Counted from the first letter of the stretch, positions 17,131 to 27,242 are shown. The stretch is 64,000 bases of DNA from Paenibacillus arenilitoris (GCF_014705655.1 NZ_JACXIY010000010.1:245727-309726); one strand, 5' to 3'. The notes: generated by a model from the letters alone, not told the origin. Made by a program: numbers and translations.

Positions 17131-18147
17131 ATGTATCATATTCTAGTGGCCGAGGACGAGCCATGGATTCGAAGCTCCGTCGTCGAGATGGTGAGCCGGA
17201 TCGGAGAAGAGAGGTTCACCGTGTCGGAAGCGACGAACGGAGAGGAAGCTTGGGCCTTGATTCAGGAGCTGTGGCCGACCGTACTCATAACGGACATCAT
17301 GATGCCCAAGATGGACGGCCTGTCGCTCCTGCACAAGATTCATGAGCACGGCATTCCGATGAAGTTCATTATTATAAGCGGCTATGATAATTTTCAATAT
17401 GCGCAAAAAGCGATCCGCTACGGAGTGACTGAATATTTGCTCAAGCCGGTAGACACGGAGCAGCTTCGGGAGGCGCTTCGCAGATCCGAGGAAGGGATGG
17501 GGGATTTGAAGGATATCAGCCCGTATATGTCGCGCTTCCGGCAGCTTGTGAACGCCTTTGGCGATATGTCCCCGCAGACGGCGGGGAGGAAAATGTCCGA
17601 CCTGATCGATTCGGTTCTGAAGCTTAAATATATTAATCCGGCTGCGAGATTGAATCTGCTTCGCATCTTCGATTGGAAGCTGAACGGCATGATCAAGGAA
17701 TCGTCCCTGGAGCAGCACGTTCCATCCGTCCCCGCTGACGCGGAGGATGCGGTCATCATCCGGTATTTCAACCAGCTGGCCGACCATCTGATCCTTCATC
17801 TCTCCCGGCAGAGCATGACGAACACTCATCCGATCATCAAGAGAGTATGCGACTACATCGATAATCATTATAAGAAGGATATTTCTTTGACGGAAATGGC
17901 GCAGCTGGCGAACATGAGCATTTCCTACTTCAGCACATGGTTCAAACGCTGCACCGGCCGAACGTTGGTCCAGTATATACAGGAGGTAAGAATCGAGAAG
18001 GCGAAGCGGCTTCTGCTCGAAACCGAGCTGAAAAATTACGAGATTGCCGAACGGGTAGGCTTCGCGACGCAGCCTTATTTTATCCGGGTATTTAAAAATG
18101 CGGTAGGCGTTTCCCCCAATGTGTTTCGTAAGAGGATGGGGCTATGA
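17131..18147 (+). CDS. YesN-type response regulator with AraC DNA-binding domain (short form)
   Basis: This is a response regulator of 338 residues: receiver domain 1-120 with AEDEP and phosphoacceptor Asp55 in ITDIMMPKMDG, then a shorter linker than in the first YesN, then an AraC domain at about 235-335 (ISLTEMAQLANMSISYFSTW, then YEIAERVGFATQPYFIRVFK). ATG 17131 follows GAGGTGAG and begins exactly at the conserved receiver start; GTG 17122 would add only three residues. It overlaps the kinase gene by four bases (ATGA), so the two are translationally coupled. It is placed to control the third importer and the xylan/pectin enzymes. Confidence 0.92.
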   Translation: MYHILVAEDEPWIRSSVVEMVSRIGEERFTVSEATNGEEAWALIQELWPTVLITDIMMPKMDGLSLLHKIHEHGIPMKFIIISGYDNFQYAQKAIRYGVTEYLLKPVDTEQLREALRRSEEGMGDLKDISPYMSRFRQLVNAFGDMSPQTAGRKMSDLIDSVLKLKYINPAARLNLLRIFDWKLNGMIKESSLEQHVPSVPADAEDAVIIRYFNQLADHLILHLSRQSMTNTHPIIKRVCDYIDNHYKKDISLTEMAQLANMSISYFSTWFKRCTGRTLVQYIQEVRIEKAKRLLLETELKNYEIAERVGFATQPYFIRVFKNAVGVSPNVFRKRMGL

Positions 18148-19994
18148 ATCGAATCGTACGTTACTGGTACCGGTACTCCATCAAGCATAAAATGATCGTC
18201 GCTTTTCTGACCGTCAGCCTGCTTGCGGTGGTCACGATCGCGTTGTCCGCCCAGCATTACTATACCGAAGCGACCACCAAGGACTTCTTCAACATCGCGA
18301 GCGGCTCCTCCGCAAGTCAAAGCAATCAGATCGACCGGTATTTCAAGCAATTGATCCAGTCCACCTCGACCGTCATCGCCGGGCCGCTCCCTGCGGTCGG
18401 AGGCAGGCTTAACGCGAATAATGAAGCCGGAGCGATTCAAGCGTGGCTGACGGGGAAGACGCCGCTTACCTCGTCGAACAAGTCGATTATCGAAGATACG
18501 CTCAGGAGATATATCGCGATCAACTACTCGGAAATCGAGAGTCTTGTCCTCATGAAGCCGGACGGCGAGCTCGTTTCTTCGAACGGAAGAGTGGAGTATC
18601 GATCCGATGAGCCCTGGCTACGCCTGCCGTTTTCCGATAAGCCGGTCGTGATCCCCACCTACCCGTCTTACCCTTATCAAATCCCGGTTGTATCCCTTGT
18701 TGTCCCTGTGTTCAGCATTGAGAATACGGGTATCGTCGGGAGATTGGTCATCAATCTGGCGTTATCGGAGCTTAAGGAAATTATGGGCAAGACGACCATC
18801 GGGGAAACCGGAACGTTCGTCATCGTCTCCGATTCGGATACGATCGTCTACCATCCGGATGCAAGCCTGGTCGGCAAGCCGATCGCTCAGACGCCGCTGA
18901 ACGATTTTGATTTGACGGAACCGGACACGGTCCAGGAGGTAGGGAAGCTGGATTATTTGATCACGTTTACCCGATCGGACTTTACCATGTGGCGGAATGT
19001 TGCCGTAGTACCGCTGCAAGAGATGGCAACCGGATTGAACTTGGCGACGCAATCGATGCTGATCGTCTCGCTCTTCCTGTTTCTGTTCGTCATTCTGGTC
19101 GTGCCGATCCTGACCAGGTTCCTTATGCAGCCCGTCATTCGGCTGAAGAAGGTCATGCATGAGGTGGAGCGGGGGAACTTGAACGTTCGCGTCGAGTATC
19201 ACCCCGGAAAAGACGAGCTGCAGAGCCTGAGTCGCAGCTTCGGTCAGATGATCGGACGGTTGAATGCGTTAATCGACGATGTGTATCGGTACCAATTGCG
19301 GGAGATGCAGCTCGAGGTGCGTCAGAAGGATGCGATGATTAAAGCGCTTCAAGGGCAAATTAACCCGCATTTTCTGTATAATACGCTGGACATTATCCGG
19401 AGCATCGCTTTCATGGAGGAGGTTCCCCGGATCGAGAAGATCGCCGGCAATCTGGCCTCGTTCTTCCGTTATTCAGCCAAATTGGAGCCTCTGGAAGTGA
19501 CGCTTCGCGAAGAGATCGAGCATTTGAGCAAGTATTTGGAGATCGTTGATATCCGCTTCATGCAAAATTTTCAAAGCAAGGTGTACGTGAACGAGAAATT
19601 TATGCCGGCGCGCATCGTCAAGCTGTCCCTGCAGCCCATCGTGGAGAACGCGGTGAAATATGCGGTGGAGCCGAGGAACGGCAATGCCAGCATCCTGGTC
19701 AATGCGTTCGACGAAGGAGACGATCTTGTTCTTGAAGTGGCGGATAACGGTCCCGGAATGCCCGCGCACAAGCTGGAGGACGTTCGGCGTTCTCTCATCC
19801 AGGTCGCTGCCGAGCATCAGGCGGCCGGCCATTATGCCGCCCGGGAATCGCTCGGCCTCGCCAATGTGCATGCGCGCCTGATCTTGCAGTACGGATCCGG
19901 GTACGGGATCGCCATCGATTCCTTCCCGGAGAGAGGGACGGTCGTCTCCATCCGTATCCCCTACAGAAAAGTAAGATCGGATAACAAAGCTTAA
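18144..19994 (+). CDS. YesM-type sensor histidine kinase with dCache-like sensor
   Basis: This sensor kinase (616 residues) has a first helix at about 13-33, a large extracellular region resembling a double Cache domain (GETGTFVIVSDSDTIVYHPD near 215-235) and a second helix at about 303-327 (LIVSLFLFLFVILVVPILT). HAMP follows, then phosphoacceptor His409 in QGQINPHFLYNTLDI and an ATPase domain with PIVENAVKYAVE and DNGPGMP. Unlike the first kinase, the sensor looks like a small-molecule Cache module. It is coupled to the preceding regulator and precedes the third importer. Confidence 0.92.
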   Translation: MNRIVRYWYRYSIKHKMIVAFLTVSLLAVVTIALSAQHYYTEATTKDFFNIASGSSASQSNQIDRYFKQLIQSTSTVIAGPLPAVGGRLNANNEAGAIQAWLTGKTPLTSSNKSIIEDTLRRYIAINYSEIESLVLMKPDGELVSSNGRVEYRSDEPWLRLPFSDKPVVIPTYPSYPYQIPVVSLVVPVFSIENTGIVGRLVINLALSELKEIMGKTTIGETGTFVIVSDSDTIVYHPDASLVGKPIAQTPLNDFDLTEPDTVQEVGKLDYLITFTRSDFTMWRNVAVVPLQEMATGLNLATQSMLIVSLFLFLFVILVVPILTRFLMQPVIRLKKVMHEVERGNLNVRVEYHPGKDELQSLSRSFGQMIGRLNALIDDVYRYQLREMQLEVRQKDAMIKALQGQINPHFLYNTLDIIRSIAFMEEVPRIEKIAGNLASFFRYSAKLEPLEVTLREEIEHLSKYLEIVDIRFMQNFQSKVYVNEKFMPARIVKLSLQPIVENAVKYAVEPRNGNASILVNAFDEGDDLVLEVADNGPGMPAHKLEDVRRSLIQVAAEHQAAGHYAARESLGLANVHARLILQYGSGYGIAIDSFPERGTVVSIRIPYRKVRSDNKA

Positions 19995-20085
19995 AATGTT
20001 GAAAAAACAAAGGGCTGCTTGTAAATTACAATCGGATTGAGGCCGCTAAGGCAGCAATTTCAAACTTACAGGAGGGGTCACAGAA

Positions 20086-21648
20086 ATGAGAAAACCAATA
20101 GCCGTTCTGCTGGCGATGGGTCTGGTTGTTTCCGCACTTGCCGGCTGTTCCGGAAACGGACAATCACCTGCAACGAACCATACCGCGGGAGAAACCGGCG
20201 GACAGACGGACAAGTCCGGAGCCGTCGATGACGGCTCGGAGAAGCTGACGTTAACCTTCATGCCGGAATCGTGGAGCGGGGGGAAATGGAGAGAAGACCA
20301 TCCAACGATCAAGTATTTGAATGAAAAGTTTAATATTGATCTCAAGCTTATGTGGACGGACGGCCCGACCTACGCCGACAAATTGAATGTTATGGCCGCT
20401 TCGGGCAGCTTGCCGGACTTCTACAGAGTGAGCGCGGACAATTTCGGAAAGTGGCAAAATGAAGGAATCTTTATGGACGTGGCTCCTTATCTGGATGAAT
20501 ATCCGAATCTTGCGAAGGCGTTCCCCGATGAACAATGGAAGATGCTGAACCCGGCGGGGAAAATCCTCGGGATGCCGTCGTGGGGAATTGAAGTCCGGGA
20601 CAGCTATCAAATTCGGGCCGATTGGATCCGCAACGCAGGACTGCCGATACCGAACGAAGAGACATTCAACGTCGATGAGTTTTATGAAATAATGAAGGCG
20701 TTTGCCTTGAGCGATCCGGACCAGAACGGGAAGAAGGACACGGTCGGCTTCGCCACAGACAACACGCTAGGGGCGAATACCGCGCAATTAAGGGCTGCCT
20801 TTGGCCTCGCAAACGGCTGGAAGCTGGTGGACGGCAAACTGACCCCGCAGTATGTTCAGTCGAAGGAGCAGAAGGATTTCCTTGCTTACCTGCGCAAGAT
20901 GTATGAGGAAGGCATCATGGACAAGGACTTCCTCAGCAAGACAGGCGCCAATGTGTACGAGATATTCCAGGCCGGCAAGTTGGGTCTTTGGACGCATCAT
21001 CCGCTTGGCCTGAGAACGGACACCGAAAAATTGAAAGCGATCGACCCGAATGCGGAATTGATCCAGCTTGCGCCGCCGATCGGTCCTACCGGCCTTCGCG
21101 GCAATCCAACAGGATTAGTCGGGGCCAATAAAGTCGTCATTAACGGCAAGATCGATCCCAAGAAGCAGCAGCGTATCCTGAAGATTCTGGATTGGTGGGT
21201 GACCGACGAAGGCACGGATATTATGAAAAGCGGGATCGAGGGCGTCCATTACACCAAAGAGGCCGACGGCACATATAAGGAAACGGAGTTAGTCGAAACC
21301 GACCTGCCCCGCATTCTGAACAACTGGTTCTTCCTGCGGGCGGACGCGAATCTTGGCGCGTTCCGCTGGACCGAACCGGAAATTGCGGAATTCGACAATA
21401 CGTACAATGAGAACAACGCCAAATATCCTTGGAAGCCGGAGTCCGGCGGCTTGGAAATTTATTCGGAGACCTACTCGAAAAAATGGAATGACCTCGCGAC
21501 GAAGTTTTCAGAAGCCCAGCTCAAAATTGTCATCGGCGAGGAGCCTGTAGACAGCATCGACCGGGCGATCGAGGAATGGAGAGCCGGCGGCGGCGATCAG
21601 ATCATTCAGGAAATGAACGAGGCTTACGCGAAATCCGCGAGCGAATAA
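20086..21648 (+). CDS. LplA-type sugar-binding lipoprotein
   Basis: This binding protein (520 residues) has the signal peptide MRKPIAVLLAMGLVVSALAG and its acylated cysteine at residue 21. The body contains the family loop DPDQNGKKDTVGFATD near residue 210. The ribosome binding site is CAGGAGGGG. It is the first gene of the third importer and is followed by a strong hairpin that probably keeps its transcript in excess over the permeases. The ligand is probably an oligosaccharide released from glucuronoxylan or rhamnogalacturonan, inferred from the enzymes downstream. Confidence 0.92.
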   Translation: MRKPIAVLLAMGLVVSALAGCSGNGQSPATNHTAGETGGQTDKSGAVDDGSEKLTLTFMPESWSGGKWREDHPTIKYLNEKFNIDLKLMWTDGPTYADKLNVMAASGSLPDFYRVSADNFGKWQNEGIFMDVAPYLDEYPNLAKAFPDEQWKMLNPAGKILGMPSWGIEVRDSYQIRADWIRNAGLPIPNEETFNVDEFYEIMKAFALSDPDQNGKKDTVGFATDNTLGANTAQLRAAFGLANGWKLVDGKLTPQYVQSKEQKDFLAYLRKMYEEGIMDKDFLSKTGANVYEIFQAGKLGLWTHHPLGLRTDTEKLKAIDPNAELIQLAPPIGPTGLRGNPTGLVGANKVVINGKIDPKKQQRILKILDWWVTDEGTDIMKSGIEGVHYTKEADGTYKETELVETDLPRILNNWFFLRADANLGAFRWTEPEIAEFDNTYNENNAKYPWKPESGGLEIYSETYSKKWNDLATKFSEAQLKIVIGEEPVDSIDRAIEEWRAGGGDQIIQEMNEAYAKSASE

Positions 21649-21656
21649 GGCAAGGC

Positions 21657-21691
21657 CGGTCGGCCGCATCCGCTGCGGCCGACCGATTTTT
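21657..21691 (+). terminator. strong hairpin with T-run between binding protein and permeases
   Basis: CGGTCGGCCGCA (21657-21668) pairs perfectly with TGCGGCCGACCG (21674-21685), followed by ATTTTTCG. By structure it is an intrinsic terminator. Because permease genes continue on the same strand with no obvious new promoter, it probably acts as a partial terminator that sets binding-protein to permease ratios. Confidence 0.82.
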
Positions 21692-21804
21692 CGAAACGAG
21701 CTTATGCCGCCAAAGGACAGCACAGAACCGAGCTGCGCAAGATGCTGCTAGCGGTTCGTGCGGAGCGTCAGCCGTTTACACTTGATAAAGGAAGGTGGCA
21801 CAGC

Positions 21805-22758
21805 ATGAGGGCGTCCGTAACGGGAACGAAGGCCGCTAGCCAATCGAGGACTTCTTCGGCCGCGGCCCAATACATCAAGCGGTCTTTTCCCATCTACTTG
21901 ATGGTTTTACCCGGGCTCTTATTGATTATCCTCTTTAAATATTTGCCCATGTTCGGCATTGCCATTTCGTTTCAGCAGTATAGTCCGTTCCGGGGAATTT
22001 GGGGCAGCGAGTGGGTGGGGTTCGATCATTTCGTGCGCTTGTTCACCGAGCAGCAGTTCGTCACCCTCCTCAAAAACACGCTCATCCTCAATCTGATCGA
22101 CATTTGCTTCTTTTTTCCGGCGCCGATCGTATTCGCGCTCATTCTGAACGAAGTTCGATTAAGATGGTTCAAGGCGACGCTTCAAACGGTGGTGTACTTG
22201 CCTCACTTTATCTCGATGATTGTCGTTGTCGGCATTACCGTCATCCTGTTCGCGAGCGAGTTCGGCGGGATCAATCAGTGGCTGGACGGCCTCGGTCTGC
22301 CCAGGTACGAAGGGCTGAACGACCCCGATCACTTCCGCTGGATATGGCTCCTGCAAAATATTTGGAAAGAGGTGGGCTGGAGCGCCATCATCTATTTGGC
22401 TGCGCTCGCGTCCATCGATCCGACGCTGTACGAGGCCGCCAAGATGGACGGGGCGAACCGCTGGAGACAGATCTGGCACATTACGCTGCCGTCTCTCACT
22501 CAGGTCATTCTCATTTTGTTCATTCTTCGCCTCGGCAGCTTTATCGATATCGGCTTCGAGCATATTTTCCTGCTGCAGAACCCGCTCAATCTTGCGGTAT
22601 CCGACGTGTTCGACACTTACATCTATCGGATCGGCGTTCAGCAGGGCGAATTCAGCTACACGACGGCGGTAGGCCTGTTCAAGTCGGTCGTCGGCCTCGT
22701 GCTGGTGCTCGCCGCGAACGCCATCGCGAAACGGTCGGGCAAGGAGGGCGTGTATTGA
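21805..22758 (+). CDS. LplB-type sugar ABC transporter permease
   Basis: This is the membrane subunit (317 residues) of the third importer. After a 30-residue polar N-terminus comes IYLMVLPGLLLIILFKYL. The EAA loop is EAAKMDGANRWRQIWHITLP and the C-terminus AKRSGKEGVY. ATG 21805 follows AAGGAAGGTGG, while ATG 21742 has no good site and would prepend 21 arginine-rich residues. The stop overlaps the next start by one base (TGATG). Confidence 0.92.
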   Translation: MRASVTGTKAASQSRTSSAAAQYIKRSFPIYLMVLPGLLLIILFKYLPMFGIAISFQQYSPFRGIWGSEWVGFDHFVRLFTEQQFVTLLKNTLILNLIDICFFFPAPIVFALILNEVRLRWFKATLQTVVYLPHFISMIVVVGITVILFASEFGGINQWLDGLGLPRYEGLNDPDHFRWIWLLQNIWKEVGWSAIIYLAALASIDPTLYEAAKMDGANRWRQIWHITLPSLTQVILILFILRLGSFIDIGFEHIFLLQNPLNLAVSDVFDTYIYRIGVQQGEFSYTTAVGLFKSVVGLVLVLAANAIAKRSGKEGVY

Positions 22759-23636
22759 TGCAAACAAGGCGTATTTCCGGCAACGAAAAGTATTTCGACG
22801 TTATTGTGTACGCGGTCCTCGTCGTGTGGGGACTGGCTATTCTGTTCCCGCTGCTCTACGTCCTTATGACGTCATTCGCGACCGAAAAGGAATATTTGAC
22901 GCGAGGCTTCTTCATTATTCCGAAAGAGTGGACCTGGGACGCGTATATGTATTTGCTTGCGAACGACAGCTTCGCGCAAAGCTTCTTGAACGCCATCGTC
23001 ATTACGGCCGTCGGAACCGCGATCAGCATTGCGGTGACGACGTTAATGGCATACGGCTTGTCCAAAAAATGGCTCAAGGGCCGGAGCGTATTCAACTTCA
23101 TGGTCGTCTTCACCATGCTGTTCTCCGGCGGCTTGATTCCGACTTATCTGGTCGTCAAGGAGTTCGGGATGATCGATACGTTCTGGTCCTTATGGCTTCC
23201 GGGAGCCGTCGCGCCGTTCTATCTGATCGTCATGCGAAGCTTCTTCTCTTCGATTCCGCATGAGCTGGAGGAATCCGCGAGAGTGGACGGCTGCGGGGAA
23301 TGGAGAATGTTTTTCAGCATTATGCTGCCTTTGTCCAAGGCGTCGATTGCAACCTTCGTGTTGTTTTATATGGTCGGGTACTGGAATACGTATTTTTCGG
23401 CGCTCATTTATTTGAACGATTCCGGCAAGTGGCCGCTGCAGGTGTTTCTGCGGCAAATTCTCGTCCTCAATCAGTCGATGGACGGCTCCGCTACCTTGAT
23501 GGAACAAGTCATTACCTACACGCCGGGGGCGAAGATGGCGGCCATTGTCGTCTCGGCGCTGCCGATGATGATTATTTATCCGTTTCTTCAAAAGCATTTC
23601 AATAAAGGGATGCTGCTCGGTTCGTTGAAGGGCTGA
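22758..23636 (+). CDS. YtcP-type sugar ABC transporter permease
   Basis: This is the second membrane subunit (292 residues), starting at the ATG that overlaps the previous stop, so translation is coupled. The first helix is VIVYAVLVVWGLAILFPLLY, the EAA-type loop EESARVDGCGEWRMFFSIML and the tail KGMLLGSLKG. The frame stays open far upstream of the start; that extension is only the alternate frame of the previous gene. It ends 18 bases before the GH115-like gene, so the importer and enzymes form one operon. Confidence 0.92.
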   Translation: MQTRRISGNEKYFDVIVYAVLVVWGLAILFPLLYVLMTSFATEKEYLTRGFFIIPKEWTWDAYMYLLANDSFAQSFLNAIVITAVGTAISIAVTTLMAYGLSKKWLKGRSVFNFMVVFTMLFSGGLIPTYLVVKEFGMIDTFWSLWLPGAVAPFYLIVMRSFFSSIPHELEESARVDGCGEWRMFFSIMLPLSKASIATFVLFYMVGYWNTYFSALIYLNDSGKWPLQVFLRQILVLNQSMDGSATLMEQVITYTPGAKMAAIVVSALPMMIIYPFLQKHFNKGMLLGSLKG

Positions 23637-23654
23637 CGATACAGGGAACGATAT

Positions 23655-25727
23655 ATGGAGGAGATACAAGTGGCTTTTATCATCGATCGCTATACGGCTT
23701 ATCGGATTCCGGACGATCCGAAATCGCCGATTCGATATGCTTGGGAGATGGTGCGGCGGGACCATGAAACGGTGTTCGGCGCCGCTCCGACGCTCGGGGA
23801 TCAGGCGCATGCCGACGTCGTATTCCGCTATGCGAAGCCGGAAGACCGGTGTCCGGCGTATCCGGAATCGTTCTGCTTCCGCTTCAGTCGTGGCGGCAAT
23901 GGAACGACCCTTCATATTGCGGCGGAGGACGATCTTGGCTTGGTGTTCGGCATGCTGGAATACAGCCGAAAGTATCTTGGCGTCGATCCGTGGTGGTTCT
24001 GGGCGGATCTTCCTCCCGCACCGCGCAGCCATGTCGCGGTACCCGCCGACGATTACGATTCGCCGGAGCCGTTCGTCCGATTCCGAGGCTGGTTCGTCAA
24101 TGACGAGGTATGCCTCATCGGCTGGAAGGAGGAATATCCGCCTTCCCGCGAAGTATGGGAGCCCGTCTTCGAGGCGCTGCTGCGCTGCGGGGGGAATATG
24201 GTCATACCGGGCACCGACTTGCCGAAGCATGGGGTTCATGCCGATCTGGCGTCGGAGATGGGGCTGTGGGTATCGCACCACCATGCCGAACCGTTGGGAG
24301 CCGAGATGTTTCTGAGAGCTTATGAAGGAAAGAAAGCAAGCTATCAAGAGAATCCGCAGCTGTTCGAGAAGCTGTGGGAGGAAGCGATCGAGAAGCAGAA
24401 GGATCGCCGTATCGTATGGGTGCTCTCATTCCGCGGGCAAGGAGACCAGCCGTTCTGGATACAGGATCCCGCCTTCGACACGCCCGAGAAGCGCGGCGAG
24501 ATGATCAGCCGAGTCGTGCGCAAGCAATACGATATGGTTCGCGCGAAAGTGGCCGATCCGTATTGCTGCGTGGCGTTGTATGGCGAAATTTCGGAATTGT
24601 ATAAAGCGGGGCATATCGACATACCGGATGACATCATTAAGATCTGGGCGGATAACGGATACGGGAGAATGGTTTCCCGCCGCAACGGCAACGAGAATTT
24701 GCGCGTACCGGCACTGCCGCTTCCGGATGAAGCGGGCAAGCACGGCATTTACTATCATGTGACGTTCCACGATCTTCAGGCTTCCAATCATTTGACGATG
24801 TTCCCGGCGGATGCCGAGCTGATTAGAGGGGAGGTCGATGAAGCGTTCCGGGTCGGCGCGAACGATTACGTGCTCGTCAACAGCGGCAACATCCGCCCGC
24901 ATCTTTATACGCTGGACCTGATGCGAGAGCTGTGGACGCGGGGAGAAGCGGATACGGAGGAGCATCTTCGAGCGTTTGTCGGCCGGATGTTCAATTCCAA
25001 GCAAAGCGAAATCGCGGAGCTGTACCGAGACTATGCGCGACGCACGATTCCATACGGCCCGAACGAAGACGACCGGGCGGGAGACGAATTTTATCACCAC
25101 CCGGCCCGCCAAATCGTCGGACACTGGCTTCAGGGAAGATCGGAACAACCGGATCGCCGCTTGAATTGGGCAACTGGCGTCGTCGATTTCCCGGAGCAAG
25201 TCGAGTGGTTTCGGCGGAAGTGCGCCGATGCCGTCCCGGGCTGGCTCGAGCTGAAGGAGCGGATCGAACGGTTACTTCCGAAGCTGGCGGAACCGGATCA
25301 AATTCGGCTCAAGGATCATTTGCTTTTTCACGTAGAGCTGCATCTATCCGGCTGCGAGGGCTTCGATAAGCTGGGTCAATCGTATAGGGCTTACCGCGAG
25401 GGAAATTACCCGTTAGCCTTCGTTTATGCTACACAGGCGTTGTGGAAATATGAGAAGGGCCTTATCGCGTTAAAGCAAGCCGAACACGGGAAGTGGGCGA
25501 ATTTCTTCCGGGCGGACTGGCTGACGAATATCGAGAGCACCGTGCAAAACATAGACACGCTCCGTCGCTGGCTTCGCATGCAGGGCGACAGCCCTGATTT
25601 CTTCGCGTGGTATAAGCATTTTGTGATGCCCGAGACGGAGAAATACATTTATTTGGAGAATACACACCGCAATCCTCTCCCGGATGATGAGCTGGCCCGG
25701 AGGCTGGCGGATAAGTTCGGCGTCTGA
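23655..25727 (+). CDS. GH115-like alpha-glucuronidase (probable)
   Basis: This is a large cytoplasmic protein (690 residues) with no signal peptide. Its arrangement resembles family GH115 enzymes, which remove (4-O-methyl)glucuronic acid from xylan. Matching elements are RRIVWVLSFRGQGDQPFW near residue 255, CCVALYGEISELYKAG, DDIIKIWADNGYGRMVSRR, GIYYHVTFHDLQAS and NDYVLVNSGNIRPHLYTLDL, in the same order as the family's WVGMRGxGDEP, vYKEV, LWCDDNWGN, GIYYHFDYVG and IVNVGDLKP. Substitutions at several family-typical positions (NGYGR for NWGN) suggest a divergent member, and specificity may differ. The start is either ATG 23655 (GGGAA upstream) or GTG 23670 (GGAGGAG upstream). It is followed by a GH43 gene. 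Confidence 0.75.
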   Translation: MEEIQVAFIIDRYTAYRIPDDPKSPIRYAWEMVRRDHETVFGAAPTLGDQAHADVVFRYAKPEDRCPAYPESFCFRFSRGGNGTTLHIAAEDDLGLVFGMLEYSRKYLGVDPWWFWADLPPAPRSHVAVPADDYDSPEPFVRFRGWFVNDEVCLIGWKEEYPPSREVWEPVFEALLRCGGNMVIPGTDLPKHGVHADLASEMGLWVSHHHAEPLGAEMFLRAYEGKKASYQENPQLFEKLWEEAIEKQKDRRIVWVLSFRGQGDQPFWIQDPAFDTPEKRGEMISRVVRKQYDMVRAKVADPYCCVALYGEISELYKAGHIDIPDDIIKIWADNGYGRMVSRRNGNENLRVPALPLPDEAGKHGIYYHVTFHDLQASNHLTMFPADAELIRGEVDEAFRVGANDYVLVNSGNIRPHLYTLDLMRELWTRGEADTEEHLRAFVGRMFNSKQSEIAELYRDYARRTIPYGPNEDDRAGDEFYHHPARQIVGHWLQGRSEQPDRRLNWATGVVDFPEQVEWFRRKCADAVPGWLELKERIERLLPKLAEPDQIRLKDHLLFHVELHLSGCEGFDKLGQSYRAYREGNYPLAFVYATQALWKYEKGLIALKQAEHGKWANFFRADWLTNIESTVQNIDTLRRWLRMQGDSPDFFAWYKHFVMPETEKYIYLENTHRNPLPDDELARRLADKFGV

Positions 25728-25817
25728 GAAGGAGGATGTTATAGGGATCAACCTGTATTCTCCCGGTTCCGCCATATCGCAAACAAGGAAGCTTCATCTG
25801 TGAGGTGAATACGGACC

Positions 25818-27242
25818 ATGTCCCATTCGAAATTAAACGCAACCTATCCGATCCCTATTCTAAAAGGCGATTATCCCGATCCTTCCATCGTCCGGGTAGG
25901 TCAAGATTATTACATGACACACTCGTCTTTCATGTATACTCCGGGGCTTCTCATATGGCATTCCCGCAATCTGACCGACTGGGTCCCTCTCTGCCATGCT
26001 CTCCAGACTTATGTCGGAGATGTTTGGGCGCCGGATCTGGTCTATGTGAACGGACTTTATTACATTTACTTTCCCGCTAACGGAACGAATTATGTGATCT
26101 ATGCAGAGAAAGCGGAAGGTCCGTGGTCCGTTCCAATTGATCTGAAGGTAGACGGGATAGACCCGGGGCACCTGCTGGCGCCGGATGGGCGGCGGTACCT
26201 GTATTTCAATTACGGAAGGGCTGTTTCCTTGGCACCGGATGGCCTTTCCGCTACAGGCGAATTACAAACGGTTTATGAAGGGTGGCCAATCCCTAGGGAA
26301 TGGGTAGTGGACGGGCTGGCTCTCGAATCCCCAAAACTGCTGTTCAAAGGCGATTATTATTATTTGATTTGCGCACAAGGCGGAACGGCTGGTCCTGCGA
26401 CGAGCCATATGGCGGTTGCAGCCAGGAGCAAACATCCTTTAGGGCCTTGGGAGAACTCTCCCTATAATCCTCTTGTGCATACCTGGTCGAAGGAAGAACG
26501 CTGGTGGTCCAAAGGGCACGGTACGCTCATCGATACACCTGATGGACAATGGTATTTCGTCTATCATGCCTATGAAAAGGATTATTACACGCTTGGAAGG
26601 CAAACGTTGCTGGATCCCATCGAGTGGACAGAAGACGGCTGGCCGATCGTACCGCAGGATATAGACGGAGAGATGAAGCCGATGCAAGGGAATGCTTCGG
26701 AGCTGTCGGACGATTTCCAAGACGCTGCGCTAGGTTGGCAGTGGCGATTCTACAAGGAACTGGATACAGAACGTTATGAAGCAGGCGGAGGCGTCTTGAA
26801 GCTGAAGGCCAAGGGGAATTCACCGGCGGATTCAGGACCGCTGGTCGTCATTCCGCCCGATCGGGCCTATGAAGCTGAAGTTGAGATTAAGGTCGGGCCT
26901 GAGGCTGAAGCAGGACTTATACTCTTTTATAACGAACGCTGTTATGCGGGAATCAGCTTTACGGAGCATGGAATTTATCGACATCGGCGAGGTGTCAAAG
27001 GCTATCCTGCACAAGGCCTAGGCTGCCGGCTTCATTTGAAGCTTAGGAACGACCACCATACGGTGACGATGTTTTACAGCACAGATGGTACGGGGTGGTA
27101 TCGCTTTCCTTCAGCGATGGAAGTCTCAGGTTATCACCATAATACGTTTGGCGAATTTATTGGCCTTCGTCTGGGTATTTATGCGGCAGGCAACGGAGCG
27201 GTTGAATTTTCGCGATTTCGATACCGCAGGATTGAAGAGTGA
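25818..27242 (+). CDS. glycoside hydrolase family 43 (beta-xylosidase/arabinofuranosidase-like)
   Basis: This is a two-domain enzyme of 474 residues. The five-bladed beta-propeller (about 1-290) carries the GH43 marks: catalytic base Asp in LKGDYPDPSIVR, VWAPDLVY for the pKa-modulating Asp, and ALESPKLLFKGDYYYL for the acid Glu. Residues 300-474 form a concanavalin-like sandwich as in beta-xylosidases with a GH43_C2/DUF1349 domain. There is no signal peptide. ATG 25818 follows TGAGGTGAATACGG. With the GH115-like neighbour it fits stripping side chains and xylose from imported glucuronoxylan oligosaccharides. Exact specificity (xylose or arabinose) cannot be read from sequence. Codon use is a little less GC-rich than its neighbours. 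Confidence 0.9.
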   Translation: MSHSKLNATYPIPILKGDYPDPSIVRVGQDYYMTHSSFMYTPGLLIWHSRNLTDWVPLCHALQTYVGDVWAPDLVYVNGLYYIYFPANGTNYVIYAEKAEGPWSVPIDLKVDGIDPGHLLAPDGRRYLYFNYGRAVSLAPDGLSATGELQTVYEGWPIPREWVVDGLALESPKLLFKGDYYYLICAQGGTAGPATSHMAVAARSKHPLGPWENSPYNPLVHTWSKEERWWSKGHGTLIDTPDGQWYFVYHAYEKDYYTLGRQTLLDPIEWTEDGWPIVPQDIDGEMKPMQGNASELSDDFQDAALGWQWRFYKELDTERYEAGGGVLKLKAKGNSPADSGPLVVIPPDRAYEAEVEIKVGPEAEAGLILFYNERCYAGISFTEHGIYRHRRGVKGYPAQGLGCRLHLKLRNDHHTVTMFYSTDGTGWYRFPSAMEVSGYHHNTFGEFIGLRLGIYAAGNGAVEFSRFRYRRIEE

